This document shows, piece by piece, positions 9,178-18,696 of a stretch of DNA of 64,000 nt. The DNA lies in the NCBI GenBank assembly GCA_002897775.1, contig BDTR01000039.1:25090-89089 (forward strand). Reading direction: 5' to 3'. The notes under the pieces are model-generated. The model did not search any database and was not told the DNA's origin. It saw only the letters and a list, made by a program, of their open reading frames with translations. Source of the stretch: a bacterium BMS3Bbin08. GTDB lineage: Bacteria; Nitrospirota; Thermodesulfovibrionia; UBA6902; BMS3Bbin08. The position numbers and the translations under genes were made by a program. The stretch's first letter is position 1. The number at the start of each line of letters is the position of its first letter.

Positions 9178-11160
9178 TTGCCTGAAAATTTCGAGAAGCT
9201 GCTTCATCACGACAACGTAGAGGTCAGGATACAGGCTGTTAAAGACCTGAGAGAACGTGAGCCTGATACTTCCCGGGCTGTTCCGCTGCTGATGAAGGGA
9301 CTTGAGGATGAGGACTGGCGCGTCAGGAAAACAGTTGCGGACATATTTCTTGATATTGGCGGGGAACAGGTGATAAAGGCCCTTATTCCCGGCATCTACC
9401 GCGAGGACAGCGCAAACGCAAGGAATTCGGCGATCGAGGTCCTTACTGCAATGGGTTCAGAGGCCACCGATCATCTTATTGATGAATATCAGCGTGCTGA
9501 AGATAATGCGGACGTAAAAAAATTTATTATTGATATCCTTGGAAACACCGGAGACATGAAGGGCCTTCCTTTGCTGCTAAAAGCGCTTGAGGACAAAGAT
9601 GAGAATGTCAGGGCGTCGGCAGTGGAGTATCTTGGCAGCATCCGGGGAAATACTTCGGTTATTAAGGCGTTGATCGGGATACTGGAAAGTGAGGACACAT
9701 GGGTGGCGTATCCCGCGGCTGAAGCCCTTGGCAGGATAGGGGACGCCGCGGCGGTGGATGCGCTTGTTTCCGCGTTAAAGCAAAAGGCTTTGAGAAAACC
9801 TGTAATAAAGGCCCTTGCCTCTATTGCCGACCCCGGCACCTTCCATTTGGTCGTGCCTTTTCTTAATGATAAATCAAAAACGATCAGGGAAGAGGCAGTG
9901 AACGCTGTCGAGCTTTTCTTTAAGAACGGCCTGTCCGAAGAAACAATCGCGGAGAAACTTAAAGAGGTCCTTGGCGCCGGGGCTCCGAATGTCCTTCTGC
10001 CGCATACAAGAAGCAAGACCAAAGATATCCGGATAGCCGCTATTTTGCTGCTCGGGCTGCTCAAAGATAAAAAAGTCATTCCTCGTCTGCTGGAGATCGC
10101 CATGGAAGAGGATGTTCATGATATTGTTGTCAAGGCGCTGGTCTTTATCGGAAGATCATTGCCCAGGTCGCTTTTACCTTTTTTCAGGGTGAGCGATGCC
10201 TACCAGAGGAGAATTATCTGCGAAGTGGCCGGGAAGGTCGGGGATTCGGCTTTTTTCAAACACCTGGTGGAGAGCCTCAAGGACGAAGACGGGCATGTAA
10301 GGGGCAATGCCGCCGCCGCGCTTTCTAATATGAACAATTCAGAGGCGATACCGCATATAAAGCCGCTTCTTCTGGACGAATATGAAAATATTCAGGAAGA
10401 AACAATAAAGTCACTGGCAAAATTAAAAAAATGGCTGGATCAGAATGAAATAATAAAAGGACTTTCCGACGAGAATCATATTTTAAAGAAGAATACAGCA
10501 TCACTTCTGGGCCTTATTGGAGATAAGGGCGCGCTTGAAGCACTGGGCCGCGCATTAAAGGACAGCCATGTCACGGTGCGGGTGTCTGTCGTAGAGGCGA
10601 TTGGAGCCATTGGCGGGGCAGAAGCCGTGCAATACCTGATCCTCGCCCTCAGCGACGAATCTCCTGAGGTGAGGCGTGTTGCCGCCATTGCTATCGGCAG
10701 GATGCGCGCGGACGCGGGGATAGAGCCCCTGATCATTCTTTTGAAGGATCCGGATGTGTGGGTCAGGGCGTCAGCCGCAGAGGCCCTCGGTAATATCGGC
10801 GACAGTAAGGCAATAGAACCCCTGATCCAGCTGCTGACCGATGAGTCTGGTTTTGTAAAGGCAGTTGATATAGAGGCGCTTGGCAAGTTTAAGACTGAGA
10901 GGGTCAAAAAGATACTGCTTCAGCTTCTTAATGATATGGACGCAGAGATAAGGAGCACGGCGGTAGGGGCATTGGCTAACTTCAGCGGAATCGCCCAGGA
11001 CATAATACCGCTCTTAAAGAGCAGGGAATGGTCTGTCAGAAAAACGGTTATTGAAGTGCTCGGTACGCATTTCAGGGCGGAGAGCATGGCATATATTAAA
11101 GAAGTCGCCAATACTGATGAGGACCCCCAGGTAAGAGAGACCGCAGCGAGGTATCTATAA
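9178..11160 (+). CDS. HEAT-repeat protein of the chemotaxis operon
   Basis: All 660 residues are tandem HEAT/PBS-lyase-like repeats of about 31 residues, with recurring patterns such as VRASAVEYLG, VRRVAAIAIGRM and VWVRASAAEALGNIGD. No signal peptide, membrane helix or catalytic motif is visible, so it is a cytoplasmic scaffold or protein-binding solenoid. The TTG start at 9178 is supported by AAGGAGG at 9164-9170, and no ATG with a ribosome site is nearby. The stop abuts the GTG start of cheR. Its position between cheW and cheR suggests it binds a Che component; the partner cannot be told from sequence. Confidence 0.88.
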   Translation: MPENFEKLLHHDNVEVRIQAVKDLREREPDTSRAVPLLMKGLEDEDWRVRKTVADIFLDIGGEQVIKALIPGIYREDSANARNSAIEVLTAMGSEATDHLIDEYQRAEDNADVKKFIIDILGNTGDMKGLPLLLKALEDKDENVRASAVEYLGSIRGNTSVIKALIGILESEDTWVAYPAAEALGRIGDAAAVDALVSALKQKALRKPVIKALASIADPGTFHLVVPFLNDKSKTIREEAVNAVELFFKNGLSEETIAEKLKEVLGAGAPNVLLPHTRSKTKDIRIAAILLLGLLKDKKVIPRLLEIAMEEDVHDIVVKALVFIGRSLPRSLLPFFRVSDAYQRRIICEVAGKVGDSAFFKHLVESLKDEDGHVRGNAAAALSNMNNSEAIPHIKPLLLDEYENIQEETIKSLAKLKKWLDQNEIIKGLSDENHILKKNTASLLGLIGDKGALEALGRALKDSHVTVRVSVVEAIGAIGGAEAVQYLILALSDESPEVRRVAAIAIGRMRADAGIEPLIILLKDPDVWVRASAAEALGNIGDSKAIEPLIQLLTDESGFVKAVDIEALGKFKTERVKKILLQLLNDMDAEIRSTAVGALANFSGIAQDIIPLLKSREWSVRKTVIEVLGTHFRAESMAYIKEVANTDEDPQVRETAARYL

Positions 11161-12048
11161 GTGCTGGATGAAGTGATCATACCGCTTCCGGCGGACGTTT
11201 TCCGTCAGATAAGGGATTTTATAAATGACTACTGTGGCATATATTTTGACGATAAATCAAAATATATACTTGAACGCAGGCTTAACAGACGGCTGAAGGT
11301 CAGGTACCTGAAGGACTTCAGGGACTATTACCGTCTCCTCATGTACGACTCGAACCGTGATGATGAACTGCAGACGATCATAGACATCCTGACGGTCAAT
11401 GAGACCTATTTTTTCAGAGAGCAGAATCAGCTCGCGGCTTTCAGCGAGGAGATCATCCCGGAACTGAAGCAAAAGAAAAAAGCCAGAAAAAGGATAAGGG
11501 TATGGTCCGCGGGGTGCTCTACAGGAGAAGAGCCGTACACAATAGCCATGTTCGTGCTGGAGGACAAGGGCCTGAGTGACTGGTCTGTTGATATAGTCGG
11601 CAGTGACATAAGCCGGAGGGTCCTGCGTGTTGCCAGGGACGGCGTATACAAGAAGAACTCTTTCAGGACCACAAGCCCGTATTTCGTTCACACGTACTTT
11701 AAGGACATGAATGATGGGACCCACAGGGTCTCGGACAGGGTAAGGAGCCTGGTAAATTTTAACTGTTTGAACCTGCTCGATCCCTTCAAGGTTAAACTTG
11801 TCGGAAAAGTAGATGTAATTTTTTGTCGTAATGTTTTAATATATTTTGATAAATCCTCAAGGATAAAAGTGATCGAACATTTTTTTGATCTGCTTAATGA
11901 TGGCGGTTATCTGTTGCTTGGACATTCGGAATCGCTTATTAATCTGTCAACAGCCTTTACTCTGAAACATTTGAAGAACGATCTGGTTTATCAGAAGCCG
12001 GTTGCCTCTTCAAAAAAAGGAAAGTCAGTGAAAGGACATTCTAAATAA
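11161..12048 (+). CDS. cheR: Chemotaxis receptor methyltransferase CheR
   Basis: CheR methylates receptor glutamates using S-adenosylmethionine and so sets adaptation. The 295 residues contain the N-terminal all-alpha CheR domain (FRQIRDFINDYCGIYFDD), then the methyltransferase domain with SAM motif VWSAGCSTGEEPYTIAM and the FCRNVLIYFD motif. It starts at GTG 11161, directly after the HEAT gene stop, and its stop shares one base with the cheB start (TAATG). There is no C-terminal TPR domain, unlike some ACF-class CheR proteins. Confidence 0.96.
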   Translation: MLDEVIIPLPADVFRQIRDFINDYCGIYFDDKSKYILERRLNRRLKVRYLKDFRDYYRLLMYDSNRDDELQTIIDILTVNETYFFREQNQLAAFSEEIIPELKQKKKARKRIRVWSAGCSTGEEPYTIAMFVLEDKGLSDWSVDIVGSDISRRVLRVARDGVYKKNSFRTTSPYFVHTYFKDMNDGTHRVSDRVRSLVNFNCLNLLDPFKVKLVGKVDVIFCRNVLIYFDKSSRIKVIEHFFDLLNDGGYLLLGHSESLINLSTAFTLKHLKNDLVYQKPVASSKKGKSVKGHSK

Positions 12049-13130
12049 TGCCTGACGAAGACTTAAAACCCATTAAAGTTCTGGTGGTCGATGACTCCGC
12101 GTTCAGCCGTCAGACCATAAAGACGATCCTGCAGAAAGTCCCGAACGTCGAGATCGTGGGTGTCGCGGTTAACGGACAGGACGGCATGAGGAAGATTATT
12201 AACTTCAAGCCTGATGTGGTCACGCTGGATCTGGAGATGCCTGAAATGGACGGCTTCACACTGCTCAGGTGGGTGATGCAGGAGAGACCGCTGCCTGTAA
12301 TAGTGGTCAGCTCTCATGGTGACGACCCAACAGTCTTTAAAGCGCTTGAACTGGGAGCTGTAGATGTTGTTATAAAGCCTACAGCCAGGGCCTCCAGGGA
12401 ACTTAAAGAGATCGAGAGTGACCTCATCAGAAAGGTTGTAGGCGCGAGCTCTTTACAGCTGGAAAAGCTCAAAAGGAGCATTTCGCTCCTGGAGAAGAGA
12501 AAAGTTATAAATGGTTCGGATTTCTCCGGGCATTCTGAGATAAAAATGGTCGCTGTAGGGTCTTCTACAGGAGGCCCTACAGCGCTTCAGAGCATATTAA
12601 CCCGGCTTCCCGGCAATTTCCCCTCAATGATAGTTATCAGCCAGCATATGCCAAGGGGTTTTACAAGACAGTTTGCCGACAGAATGGACAAGCTCTGCGC
12701 GCTTTACGTCAAAGAAGCTGATCAGGGCGAGCCGATCGAAGCGGGCAAGGTGCTTATCTGTCCCGGCGGGTACCACCTGATGTTCCAGAGATTAAAGGGG
12801 AAGATCTTTGTGCTTTTAAAAGAGTCCGCGACCAGTGACAGATACATACCTTCTGTTGATATTATGATGAAGAGCATTGCTGAGGTTTACGGACCAAGAA
12901 CTATGGGAGTGCTCCTGACAGGTATGGGGAATGACGGGAAGGAAGGTATGCTTGAGATCAAGAAACAGGGAGGGTTTACCATAGCTGAATCAGAGGAGAC
13001 CGCTGTTGTGTTTGGAATGCCAAGAGAGATAATTCTGGCTGGAGGCGCTGATAAGATCGCTCCACTGGAGAAGATCCCTGACGAGATCATGAAAAGGATG
13101 AAAAGAGACGAGAAACAGAATAATTACTAA
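12048..13130 (+). CDS. cheB: Protein-glutamate methylesterase CheB
   Basis: CheB removes methyl groups from receptors and is activated by phosphate from CheA. The 360 residues comprise a receiver domain (about 8-125; phospho-Asp in VTLDLEMPEMDG), a linker, and the CheB methylesterase domain with catalytic Ser in VAVGSSTGGPTALQ, His in SQHMPRGFTRQF and Asp in GMGNDGKEGM. The start overlaps cheR by one base, showing translational coupling. Confidence 0.96.
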   Translation: MPDEDLKPIKVLVVDDSAFSRQTIKTILQKVPNVEIVGVAVNGQDGMRKIINFKPDVVTLDLEMPEMDGFTLLRWVMQERPLPVIVVSSHGDDPTVFKALELGAVDVVIKPTARASRELKEIESDLIRKVVGASSLQLEKLKRSISLLEKRKVINGSDFSGHSEIKMVAVGSSTGGPTALQSILTRLPGNFPSMIVISQHMPRGFTRQFADRMDKLCALYVKEADQGEPIEAGKVLICPGGYHLMFQRLKGKIFVLLKESATSDRYIPSVDIMMKSIAEVYGPRTMGVLLTGMGNDGKEGMLEIKKQGGFTIAESEETAVVFGMPREIILAGGADKIAPLEKIPDEIMKRMKRDEKQNNY

Positions 13131-13219
13131 TGTATTCGCCTACGCATTGATTTGAGTATAGATGCTTCGGTGGATTTCACCATAATTTAGCAGGAGAGGC
13201 AGCATAAAAAAATAAGACT

Positions 13220-13585
13220 ATGCCTAGTGTACTGGTTGTAGAGGATTCGCCAACAATGAGGCAATTAATAACTTTTGCCCTTAAAAGACTGCCTGACTGT
13301 TCTATCACAGAGGCCGCGAACGGGATGGAGGCGCTTGATAAACTGTCTTCCACGACCTTTGACCTGATCCTGGCGGACATCAATATGCCGGTGATGGACG
13401 GCCTTAAGCTCGTAGGTCTTCTCAGGAGCGATCCCAGGCACAAGGAAACTCCCATTATTATTATTACGACCGAAGGCGCTGAAGAAGACAAGAACAGGGC
13501 CATGGAAATAGGGGCCAATGCCTATTTGACCAAGCCGATCCATACCAACGAACTTTTAAAAAGGGTTTCAGAATACATCGGGTAA
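13220..13585 (+). CDS. cheY: Chemotaxis response regulator CheY
   Basis: This single-domain receiver of 121 residues has acidic pair ED near residue 8, phospho-Asp in LILADINMPVMDG, the switch Thr in IIIITTEGAEED and the conserved Lys in AYLTKPI. It is 89 bases downstream of cheB on the same strand, so it may be cotranscribed or have its own promoter. No flagellar or pilus gene is visible, so the controlled machine (flagella, type IV pili, or another pathway) is unknown. Confidence 0.93.
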   Translation: MPSVLVVEDSPTMRQLITFALKRLPDCSITEAANGMEALDKLSSTTFDLILADINMPVMDGLKLVGLLRSDPRHKETPIIIITTEGAEEDKNRAMEIGANAYLTKPIHTNELLKRVSEYIG

Positions 13586-13627
13586 CCCTCCCGCGCCAAG
13601 GCTTCTGAGGGTTATCCGGAGGGTAAC
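13582..13627. terminator. Possible bidirectional terminator between cheY and rlmN
   Basis: An inverted repeat, GTAACCCTCC at 13582-13591 and GGAGGGTAAC at 13618-13627, spans the convergent stop codons of cheY and rlmN. A competing inner pairing AACCCTC/GAGGGTT also exists. There is no clear U-tract, so this is only a candidate. Confidence 0.35.
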
Positions 13628-14700
13628 ACTGGCTTGCCCGCGCGGGTCCATTTTAACGCGCCGAGCTGGCCGCAGGCCGCGGAAATATCTCTCCCCCTGC
13701 TTTTTCTTATAATAGCCGCGATCTTCGCGTCCAGCAGGACTTTCTGAAAGGCAAGGACCCCGGCTTCTGAAGGTTTGCTGAAGCCTGAGTTTTTAACTGG
13801 TTCATTAAAAGGAATCAGGTTCACCTTTGCCCTTATCCCTTTTAACAGCCTTACAAGCCTTACAGCGTCATCCATTGAATCATTGATCCCTTTTAACAGC
13901 ACGTATTCAAAAGTTATCCGCCTCCCTGGGGGCAGTGGGTATTTTCTGCAGGCCTGCACGAGTTTGTGCAAAGGGTATTTTTTATTAACAGGCATTATTT
14001 TGTTCCTTGCGGCATCGGTCACGGCATTAAGGGACACTGCGAGGTTCACACCTGTTCTGCCGCGCGCAAGTTCATCGATCCCGGGCACAATTCCGCAGGT
14101 TGAGACAGTTATCCTTCTTTTTGAGAAACCCAGCAGACCGGTCAGTTTGCGGACAGCTTCAATGACCTCTGGCAGATTGTTAAGCGGCTCACCCATGCCC
14201 ATAAAAACGATGTTGGTGATCTTCCGGCTGTAAAATCCCTGCCTTAAGCGGACCTTGTTTTCCGAGACAAGTCTCTGCACTGTTATTACCTGGTCAAATA
14301 TCTCATGGGCCCTGAGGTTTCTTTTTAATTTCAGGCTTCCTGTTATGCAGAACTCACAGCCCATCGCGCACCCGACCTGCGAGGAAATGCATAATGTAAG
14401 GCGGTCACTGTCAGGGATCAGGACGCTTTCTATTGTCCTGCTGTCTTCAAGTTCAAATAAGAATTTATGAGTACCGTCCTTTGAGACCTGTACTTTAAGG
14501 ATTTTCAGGTTGCTGATAAAGGCTTTTTTATCAAGGATATCTTTAAAAGACTTTGACAGATCGGTCATATCGGTAAAGGATGAAGCGTATTTTTTATATA
14601 ACCAGTTAATGATCTGGTTTGCCTTGTACCGGCTTTGTCCGAGATTTTCTGCAAATTCAGTGATTTCTTCTGCTTGTAAAGCTTTAAGGTTGATTTTCAT
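13612..14700 (-). CDS. rlmN: Dual-specificity 23S rRNA/tRNA adenine-C2 methyltransferase RlmN
   Basis: This radical SAM enzyme methylates C2 of A2503 in 23S rRNA and of A37 in some tRNAs. The 362 residues include the N-terminal domain (LQAEEITEFAENLGQSRYKA), the radical SAM cluster motif CAMGCEFCITG, GMGEPLNN and RITVSTCGIVPG. The second methyl-carrying cysteine is in the C-terminal SAACGQL. It starts at ATG 14698-14700 and converges on cheY. A standalone housekeeping gene. Confidence 0.96.
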   Translation of the reverse strand: MKINLKALQAEEITEFAENLGQSRYKANQIINWLYKKYASSFTDMTDLSKSFKDILDKKAFISNLKILKVQVSKDGTHKFLFELEDSRTIESVLIPDSDRLTLCISSQVGCAMGCEFCITGSLKLKRNLRAHEIFDQVITVQRLVSENKVRLRQGFYSRKITNIVFMGMGEPLNNLPEVIEAVRKLTGLLGFSKRRITVSTCGIVPGIDELARGRTGVNLAVSLNAVTDAARNKIMPVNKKYPLHKLVQACRKYPLPPGRRITFEYVLLKGINDSMDDAVRLVRLLKGIRAKVNLIPFNEPVKNSGFSKPSEAGVLAFQKVLLDAKIAAIIRKSRGRDISAACGQLGALKWTRAGKPVLPSG

Positions 14701-14750
14701 GATTAAATCACAGCTTCTAATGTCCTGTTCTTTCAGTATATTCTATTTTT

Positions 14751-14820
14751 ACCCCGTTAGAAAATGCCGCCCCTCTCCGGCTGGGATGTTATAAACCCCA
14801 TTCCTTTCTAACGGGGTTTA
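14751..14820. repeat. CCCCGTTAG...CTAACGGGG palindromic repeat element
   Basis: The ends ACCCCGTTAGAAA and TTTCTAACGGGGTT are inverted copies around about 45 bases. Elements with the same ends lie at 20272-20350 and 35248-35350, with a relative at 34874-34910. The family is short, palindromic and non-coding. Confidence 0.65.
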
Positions 14821-14905
14821 CTGTGCAAAGAAACTGATATATCCGGTAAACAGTTGAAACTAACAAAATGCTGCGTATATAATAAAGATATAAGGATTAT
14901 ATTAT

Positions 14906-15068
14906 TAATCAAAAGAATTCCTCGAAGCTTGCTTCGGGGTTTCAATAGTTTTCGTCATTTTTGTCATTCCGGCTTGTCCGGAATCTATCTTTGATACAGG
15001 AAGATTCCGGACAAGCCGGAATGACAGACTTGATACCTCGCAGCTTGCTGCGGGGTAGTTCATTGTAC
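14906..15068. repeat. Cluster of REP-like palindromes
   Basis: The 420-base gap before the next gene (14701-15121) is mostly repeats. CCTCGAAGCTTGCTTCGGGG is at 14920-14939. A perfect 24-base inverted repeat (14963-14986 with 15002-15025), of the ATTCCGG...CCGGAAT kind, has a 15-base loop. A sister of the first unit, CCTCGCAGCTTGCTGCGGGG, is at 15036-15055. Near-identical sequence including the flank AATCAAAAG(G/A)ATT recurs at 56318-56362. Confidence 0.75.
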
Positions 15069-15121
15069 AATTTTACCGCAAATGTCTTTAATTATCAGGT
15101 ATTAAGAAAGTTGCCATAACT

Positions 15122-16711
15122 ATGCAAAAAGAAAAAATTCATATTCTGATAGTGGACGATAACCCCGTTGATCTCGAAATTATCAGGACAGTCTTAAATG
15201 AAAATTATGTTATTCATTACACTATTGATACTGCCTTTACAGGCATGGAGGCTGTAGAGAAAGCGTCAACTGGTGAATTTCATCTGGCATTGCTGGATTA
15301 CAGGCTTCACGACATGAACGGGATAGAAATACTGGAAGAAATCAAAACAAGAAGCATAGATTTGCCGGTGATCATGGTTACTGGAGAGGGAGATGAAAAA
15401 ATAGCCAAAGAGTCCATAAAAAAAGGGGCATATGATTATTTGATCAAGGATGAGATTAATAATATATTGCTAACCCGCACCATACAGGGTGTTCTTAAAA
15501 GGAAAAGCCTTGAAGACAAGATAAAGGAATACCATGAAAAATTAAAAGATCTGGCAATAAAAGACGGGCTTACAGGATTATATAATCACCGTCATTTTCA
15601 GGAGATATTAAGCAATGAATTTAAAAGATCGAAAAGACATGTTCAGCCTCTTTCCTGTATGATGCTTGACCTTGACCACTTTAAACTGGTAAACGATTCT
15701 CATGGTCATCAATATGGTGACTTTGTGCTTGCTCAGTCGGCTGGAATATTAAGAAGATTTGCCAGGGATACGGATTTTATTGCCCGTTATGGAGGCGAGG
15801 AATTTGTTATTATTCTGCCGAATACAGACCTTGAAGGGGTGCTTCACCTGGCTGAAAAGATACGCAATTCGTTCGAAAATAACCCATTTAAAAAAGGGGA
15901 GATATCTGAGTCGATATCCATAAGTATAGGGATGTCGTCTACTACAGATAGTAATGTGTCAAGCAAGGACGACCTGATAACAAACGCTGATATAGCATTA
16001 TATCATGCCAAATCAAGGGGCAGGAATAACGTATGTGCCTGGGAAGAGATAGAATCCGAGGACACAATTGATGTTAAGGAGGAATATCACAAGACAACGG
16101 ATTTTTATAACAGGATTAAAAACCTTAGCCAAGACATGAAAGAACCCTGTGTCAAGTCTATACAGGATATTTTCTGTGAGTTTGAAGCCGGGTGTGATTA
16201 TTTCAACGAGCATTCTTTAAGGGTCAGTTTTTACGCTGAAAAACTGGCCAGGGAACTTTCTATGTCTGATGAGGAGATAAATGTGATAAAGTACTCTGCT
16301 TTGCTTCATGATATAGGCATGGTCGGGATTAATTCGGATATTTTAAAAAAGAAAGATTTTTTATCTCCCGGGGAATATAACTTAATAAAAAGACATGCCG
16401 GCATTGGAGCAGATATAGTGGGTCAGCTAAAACTATTTGGTAAAGAACTGCAGATGATTCATTACCACCATGAGAGATTTGACGGCAGGGGCTATCCGCA
16501 TAAATTAAAAGGCAGGATGATACCCCTCGGGGCGAGGATACTGGCTATTGCCGAGGCATATGATTCCATGATTTCAGGAACAGTGTATCGTAAAGCCCGG
16601 TCATCATCAGAAGCAATAGAAGAGCTCAGGAAATGTGCGGGTTCCCAGTTTGACCCCAAATTAGTTGACGCTTTTATTGAAGCTATTAAGAAACCGGATA
16701 AACCTTCCTGA
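15122..16711 (+). CDS. Response regulator with GGDEF and HD-GYP domains
   Basis: The 529-residue cytoplasmic protein joins both sides of cyclic-di-GMP turnover. A receiver domain (about 5-125; Asp in LALLDYRLHDMNG) is followed by a diguanylate cyclase domain (about 145-310) with an intact RYGGEEF active site, then an HD domain (about 345-525) with LLHDIGMVG and HHERFDGRGYP, the HD-GYP phosphodiesterase signature. Both enzyme sites look intact, so net activity probably depends on the receiver. It converges on a response regulator/kinase operon, ending 15 bases from that operon's last stop, and that kinase is a plausible partner by inference. Confidence 0.93.
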   Translation: MQKEKIHILIVDDNPVDLEIIRTVLNENYVIHYTIDTAFTGMEAVEKASTGEFHLALLDYRLHDMNGIEILEEIKTRSIDLPVIMVTGEGDEKIAKESIKKGAYDYLIKDEINNILLTRTIQGVLKRKSLEDKIKEYHEKLKDLAIKDGLTGLYNHRHFQEILSNEFKRSKRHVQPLSCMMLDLDHFKLVNDSHGHQYGDFVLAQSAGILRRFARDTDFIARYGGEEFVIILPNTDLEGVLHLAEKIRNSFENNPFKKGEISESISISIGMSSTTDSNVSSKDDLITNADIALYHAKSRGRNNVCAWEEIESEDTIDVKEEYHKTTDFYNRIKNLSQDMKEPCVKSIQDIFCEFEAGCDYFNEHSLRVSFYAEKLARELSMSDEEINVIKYSALLHDIGMVGINSDILKKKDFLSPGEYNLIKRHAGIGADIVGQLKLFGKELQMIHYHHERFDGRGYPHKLKGRMIPLGARILAIAEAYDSMISGTVYRKARSSSEAIEELRKCAGSQFDPKLVDAFIEAIKKPDKPS

Positions 16712-16726
16712 ACTTTTCATATTACG

Positions 16727-17173
16727 CTATTTGCGCGGTATTTTTGTAATTACTAACCAATAATCCTGAATGCTTGTTACTACCTCAATAAATCTGGGAA
16801 ATCCAACCGGCTTGGTAATAAAACTGTTTGCCCCCAGGTTATAGCTTTCGCAAACATCCCTGTCCCTGTCCGAGCTGGTTAGAATTATGATAGGGATTTT
16901 AAGCAGTTCTTTGTCTTTTTTTATTTTTTCAAGGACCTCTGTGCCGTTTACTCTCGGCATATTCAGATCCAGCAGGATCAGATCAGGCCTTGGTGCTTTT
17001 GAAGCGTCGCTGAATTCATTTTCATGATACATGAAATCCAGAGCCTCCTGTCCGTCCCTGACACAGTAGAGGTTATTTTTTACCTTCCCAACAGAAAAGG
17101 CTTCTTTAATAATCTCAACGTCGGTCGGATTATCTTCTACGAGTAAAATATCAATAGGTTTTTCATACCTCAC
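16727..17173 (-). CDS. Single-domain response regulator, Rcp1-like
   Basis: The 148-residue receiver has LLVEDNPTDVEIIKEAF, phospho-Asp in LILLDLNMPRVNG, switch Thr in IILTSSDRD and Lys in SFITKPV. The DNPTD signature and insertion pattern are those of cyanobacterial phytochrome regulator Rcp1 and relatives, which lack an output domain. It lies three bases downstream of the histidine kinase gene and is the last gene of the PhnD-like lipoprotein / kinase / regulator operon. Confidence 0.92.
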   Translation of the reverse strand: MRYEKPIDILLVEDNPTDVEIIKEAFSVGKVKNNLYCVRDGQEALDFMYHENEFSDASKAPRPDLILLDLNMPRVNGTEVLEKIKKDKELLKIPIIILTSSDRDRDVCESYNLGANSFITKPVGFPRFIEVVTSIQDYWLVITKIPRK

Positions 17174-17176
17174 CTA

Positions 17177-18691
17177 TCAGATCCTCCTTTTGTTTTTTGG
17201 TATGGTAAAAAATATTGTTGTTCCTTCTCCAACCTTTGATTCTACCCACACCCTGCCCCCATGTTTATATATTATTCTTTTTACAATTGTAAGCCCAGCA
17301 CCTGTCCCTTCCTTGTCATCCCTTTCAAGGCGCTGAAAAATATGAAATATCTTATCAAAATATTTTTCTTCAATCCCTATGCCGTTATCTTTCACATGAA
17401 ACGTATAATGATCATTATGTCCATTATAACCTATTTCAATATGAGGTTTGTCCTTGTCATTATATTTAATGGCATTGATAATAAGGTTATGAAAAACTTC
17501 TCTTATTCTTGTGCTGTCACAATATACCGTCGGCAGATCATCAGGTATTTCTAATACGCATTTTTTGCTCTCCAACGCATATGATAGATTGTCCTTTACT
17601 TCATTTAAAATATAACTTACATTCGTATATTCAAAAGGGGTTTCTCCGTAACTTATTCTGGACAGTTTTAAAAGATCATCAATAAGCCGCCTCATTCTTT
17701 CAGATGAGTCTAATATTATGTCAATATAGTGTTTTCCTTTTTCATCTAATTTATCCCTGTATTTTTGCCGCAAAAAACCGCTGAAAGCCCCTATGCCTCT
17801 TAAGGGTTCTTTCAGGTCATGGGATACAACATAAGTGAATTCATCCAGCTCCTCATTGGATTTGATCAGTTCTTTATTGGCGATCTGTAATTTTTTATTT
17901 GTTCGATCCAGTTCTTCCCTGGAAGCACTTACTTTGCGTATCATCTCTTCCAGACTTTCAGTATATTCCTTGATTTTACCTCGATCGTTTTTTAGTTCAT
18001 CGATCATTTTGTTAAAGGTAATTCCTAACCGGCCGATTTCATCTCCGGTTGTTACCATGGCTTTTTGTTCCAGATTTCCAATACTTACCTGTTCTGCTGT
18101 TTTAGTCAGATTATAAATAGGTTTTGTTATGGCCGAGGTAAAAAGAATTGCCGCTCCGTTTCCAATGAATAAAATAACAATTATTATCCCGACCAAAAAC
18201 CTAACCTTTTTATCGACCGTAAGATTTAGAGGTTCTTCAGAAAAACCTGCATGTACAACGCCTGTTTCCCCTTTTAATATAGGCACAGCGATATCAAGAA
18301 TAGCCTCTTTATCAGCGATAATGCTTTGAATACTATATTCTTCCCCGGGCTTAACCTCATTGATTTTATTAAGATCGGAAGGAAATCCTTTTCTAAATGT
18401 GTGTACTAAGACCTTGCCTTTTTTATCGTGAATAAATATGTATTTAATTTCTCTGGTTGATTCTTTGTAGTCATTGATCTGCATCTGGAGACGCAGCCTG
18501 TTTTCGGTTAATATATCGTTAACACTTATATCAGCTAAATGTTTGGTTAAAGAAATTCCTTTATCCTGCAGGTCGAACAGAAGGGCTTTTGTCAGTTCTG
18601 TTTTGACAAAAATTACCACTATTACCCCCAACAATACTATAAGGCCTAGAGTCATAAATAAAATTCTGTTCCGTAAACTTATTATTCCCAT
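17177..18691 (-). CDS. Membrane sensor histidine kinase
   Basis: The 504-residue kinase has an N-terminal transmembrane helix (about 8-30), a periplasmic single-Cache-like domain (about 31-165), a second helix (about 166-190), HAMP (about 191-240), a coiled coil, HisKA with phospho-His in VVSHDLKEPLRGIG, and an HATPase domain with N-box HNLIINAIKYN and DNGIGIEEKYF. The kinase core is of the phytochrome/bacteriophytochrome-associated type, matching its Rcp1-like partner. It sits between the regulator gene and a PhnD-like lipoprotein gene (5-base gap), so the lipoprotein probably presents a ligand to its periplasmic domain. Confidence 0.93.
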   Translation of the reverse strand: MGIISLRNRILFMTLGLIVLLGVIVVIFVKTELTKALLFDLQDKGISLTKHLADISVNDILTENRLRLQMQINDYKESTREIKYIFIHDKKGKVLVHTFRKGFPSDLNKINEVKPGEEYSIQSIIADKEAILDIAVPILKGETGVVHAGFSEEPLNLTVDKKVRFLVGIIIVILFIGNGAAILFTSAITKPIYNLTKTAEQVSIGNLEQKAMVTTGDEIGRLGITFNKMIDELKNDRGKIKEYTESLEEMIRKVSASREELDRTNKKLQIANKELIKSNEELDEFTYVVSHDLKEPLRGIGAFSGFLRQKYRDKLDEKGKHYIDIILDSSERMRRLIDDLLKLSRISYGETPFEYTNVSYILNEVKDNLSYALESKKCVLEIPDDLPTVYCDSTRIREVFHNLIINAIKYNDKDKPHIEIGYNGHNDHYTFHVKDNGIGIEEKYFDKIFHIFQRLERDDKEGTGAGLTIVKRIIYKHGGRVWVESKVGEGTTIFFTIPKNKRRI

Positions 18692-18696
18692 AACCT

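Noticed and set aside
14906..15068. Repeat cluster as a CRISPR array
   Set aside because: The units are palindromes of different kinds with no regular spacers and no cas genes nearby.
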